Source of the DNA: Verrucomicrobiales bacterium
GTDB lineage: Bacteria; Verrucomicrobiota; Verrucomicrobiia; Verrucomicrobiales; DEV007
NCBI GenBank assembly: GCA_002698785.1
Contig: PAAG01000038.1
Coordinates: forward strand, 124,001-188,000
Direction: 5' to 3'
DNA length: 64,000 nucleotides
Position 1 is the first letter of the stretch. Each line of letters begins with the position of its first letter. Positions 63,061 through 64,000 of this stretch are shown here, piece by piece. The notes under the pieces were generated by a model. The model ran no database searches. It was not told the DNA's origin and was given only the letters and a program-made list of their open reading frames with translations. The position numbers and the translations under genes were made by a program.

Positions 63061-63953
63061 GCCGCTTCGTACTTTGAAGGCAGCACCCCTTTGACTACAC
63101 GAAATGCTTTGCTGAAGTGGCTCAGGCTATGATAGCCCACTTCCACGGCAGCTTCGCTGACGGAATAGTTGCCGCTCAGGATCAGTTCAGCAGCTTTCTC
63201 GACGCGAAGTTTCCTGACATACTGGCTAATCGTTGTTCCTGTTACGGTGGAAAAAGTGCGACTGATGTAGAATGAGCTGCATTCCAGATGATCTGCAATT
63301 TTCTGGAGGTCTACCGGCTCCTCGAAACGGTTGTCCAGGTATTGTTTTGCCTTCTCGACTCTTTCCATTGCCAGGCGTTTCTGACGAGAGCAGAAGAACT
63401 CATCTTCCTGTCGTGATGAACGAAAACAGAAGATAGAGATCAACTCCCTGATCTTGCCTTCATACCAGAATCCACGAGCAGGACCGGAAACCATCGGATT
63501 GGTAAAAGAGTCCAACAAGGAAGCCTGAAGACTGGTGGAGTACGAAATTGGCGTTTCAAAACCGCCTAACTGATCTGGCGGAGATTGCGGGGAGAAAAGT
63601 CGTTTTCGAAGCTCCGGCTGCAAGCCTGGGCGAAATGGTTCGAGTAGATTTGCGAGAAGGTTGTTTCCAAGACCAACAACCAATACGCTGGTATCCTTTT
63701 CACACTGGAGAAATCCAGGGAAGTTTAGAGCAGAACCGAAGACCATTTTCCCTGCCGGGACCTCTATTTCTGAATCTCCGATCCGAAGGGAGGCGATACC
63801 CGACATGGTGAACAAAAAGACCTGTTGATCAGGTTGAAGAGGGTGACTTGTCGAATTGTCCGACTCTCCCACCTCTTTAAACCATGCCCAAAGAGGAGTC
63901 TCGTTGGGAGTTCCGAACAAATTACGCGACTTGGAAACGCTCATGCGAGACAT
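63057..63953 (-). CDS. AraC-family transcriptional regulator
   Basis: A 298-residue regulator with an N-terminal cupin-like sensing part (residues ~15-150) and two C-terminal helix-turn-helix motifs (~200-295): VDLQKIADHLECSSFYISRTFSTVTG and YSVSEAAVEVGYHSLSHFSKAFRV, cited as IADHLECSSFYISRTF and AAVEVGYHSLSHFSKAFRV. AraC proteins usually respond to a sugar or other carbon source. No target is adjacent on its strand within the window; the upstream side lies near the right edge. Confidence 0.93.
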   Translation of the reverse strand: MSRMSVSKSRNLFGTPNETPLWAWFKEVGESDNSTSHPLQPDQQVFLFTMSGIASLRIGDSEIEVPAGKMVFGSALNFPGFLQCEKDTSVLVVGLGNNLLANLLEPFRPGLQPELRKRLFSPQSPPDQLGGFETPISYSTSLQASLLDSFTNPMVSGPARGFWYEGKIRELISIFCFRSSRQEDEFFCSRQKRLAMERVEKAKQYLDNRFEEPVDLQKIADHLECSSFYISRTFSTVTGTTISQYVRKLRVEKAAELILSGNYSVSEAAVEVGYHSLSHFSKAFRVVKGVLPSKYEAA

Positions 63954-64000
63954 TTAATGATAATAAGTCTCAATAGCAAGAGGTATTTCGAATCAATCTC

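Overview
The window looks like chromosomal DNA of a free-living, probably marine, member of the Verrucomicrobiota. This is an inference from gene content: a type I sulfatase, a Tat-exported Gfo/Idh/MocA oxidoreductase, a DUF1080 protein, a CehA/McbA-like PHP hydrolase, a bactofilin, a CPXCG-type cysteine-rich protein, and several large membrane proteins that combine kinase-like, PEGA and SUMF1/FGE-fold domains. I saw no rRNA, tRNA, CRISPR array, transposase, integrase or phage gene. Coding density is high and most genes are intact; the first gene runs off the left edge.

Layout. 2-1105: 3' part of an AsmA-like envelope protein. 1263-7897: complete F1Fo ATP synthase operon atpB-E-F-H-A-G-D-C, with a strong hairpin between atpE and atpF and a palindromic terminator. 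8016-9647: sodium:solute symporter. 9648-10112: AT-rich intergenic region that may hold the replication origin, followed by dnaA and dnaN. 12814-14065: hisB-hisH on the minus strand. 14172-16943: a membrane protein with two kinase-like domains lacking catalytic residues, plus Sel1-like repeats. 16949-19652: aldehyde dehydrogenase and M24 peptidase. 19785-22337: secreted PHP-domain hydrolase. 22334-26705: three-gene ABC export operon (ATPase, FtsX permease, HlyD-type adaptor). 26820-31129: DUF2141 protein, ilvD, a divergent LysR regulator with a flavodoxin-fold reductase, and a small helix-turn-helix-like protein. 31312-32067: FRG-domain protein. 32070-37096: esterase, sulfatase, Gfo/Idh/MocA protein and a double thioredoxin-fold protein. 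37120-42639: secreted protein, coiled-coil membrane protein and a kinase-PEGA-FGE membrane protein. 42679-47789: asnS, sorbosone-dehydrogenase-like protein, PhyH dioxygenase, DUF1080 protein and an orphan. 48100-52555: MarR regulator, pdxH, a 223-bp MITE-like element, hpt, moaD, RDD and zinc-ribbon membrane proteins, acpS. 52624-61184: bactofilin, TPR membrane protein, pseudoreceiver-pseudokinase-FGE protein, CPXCG protein, rpsA, PEGA-FGE protein. 61464-63953: two unrecognised genes and an AraC regulator.

How the genes fit together. Housekeeping functions (energy, replication, translation, amino acid, purine and cofactor metabolism) alternate with a polysaccharide/sulfate-ester utilisation set and with envelope genes. 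The most distinctive element is the dispersed set of single-pass membrane proteins at 14172, 39862, 54536 and 59106 that mix active or dead kinase modules, PEGA repeats and FGE-fold domains without catalytic cysteines. They look like parts of an uncharacterised envelope sensing or scaffolding system. Convergent genes are packed unusually tightly: nine of thirteen pairs are separated by 9 bp or less, and two share stop-codon bases.
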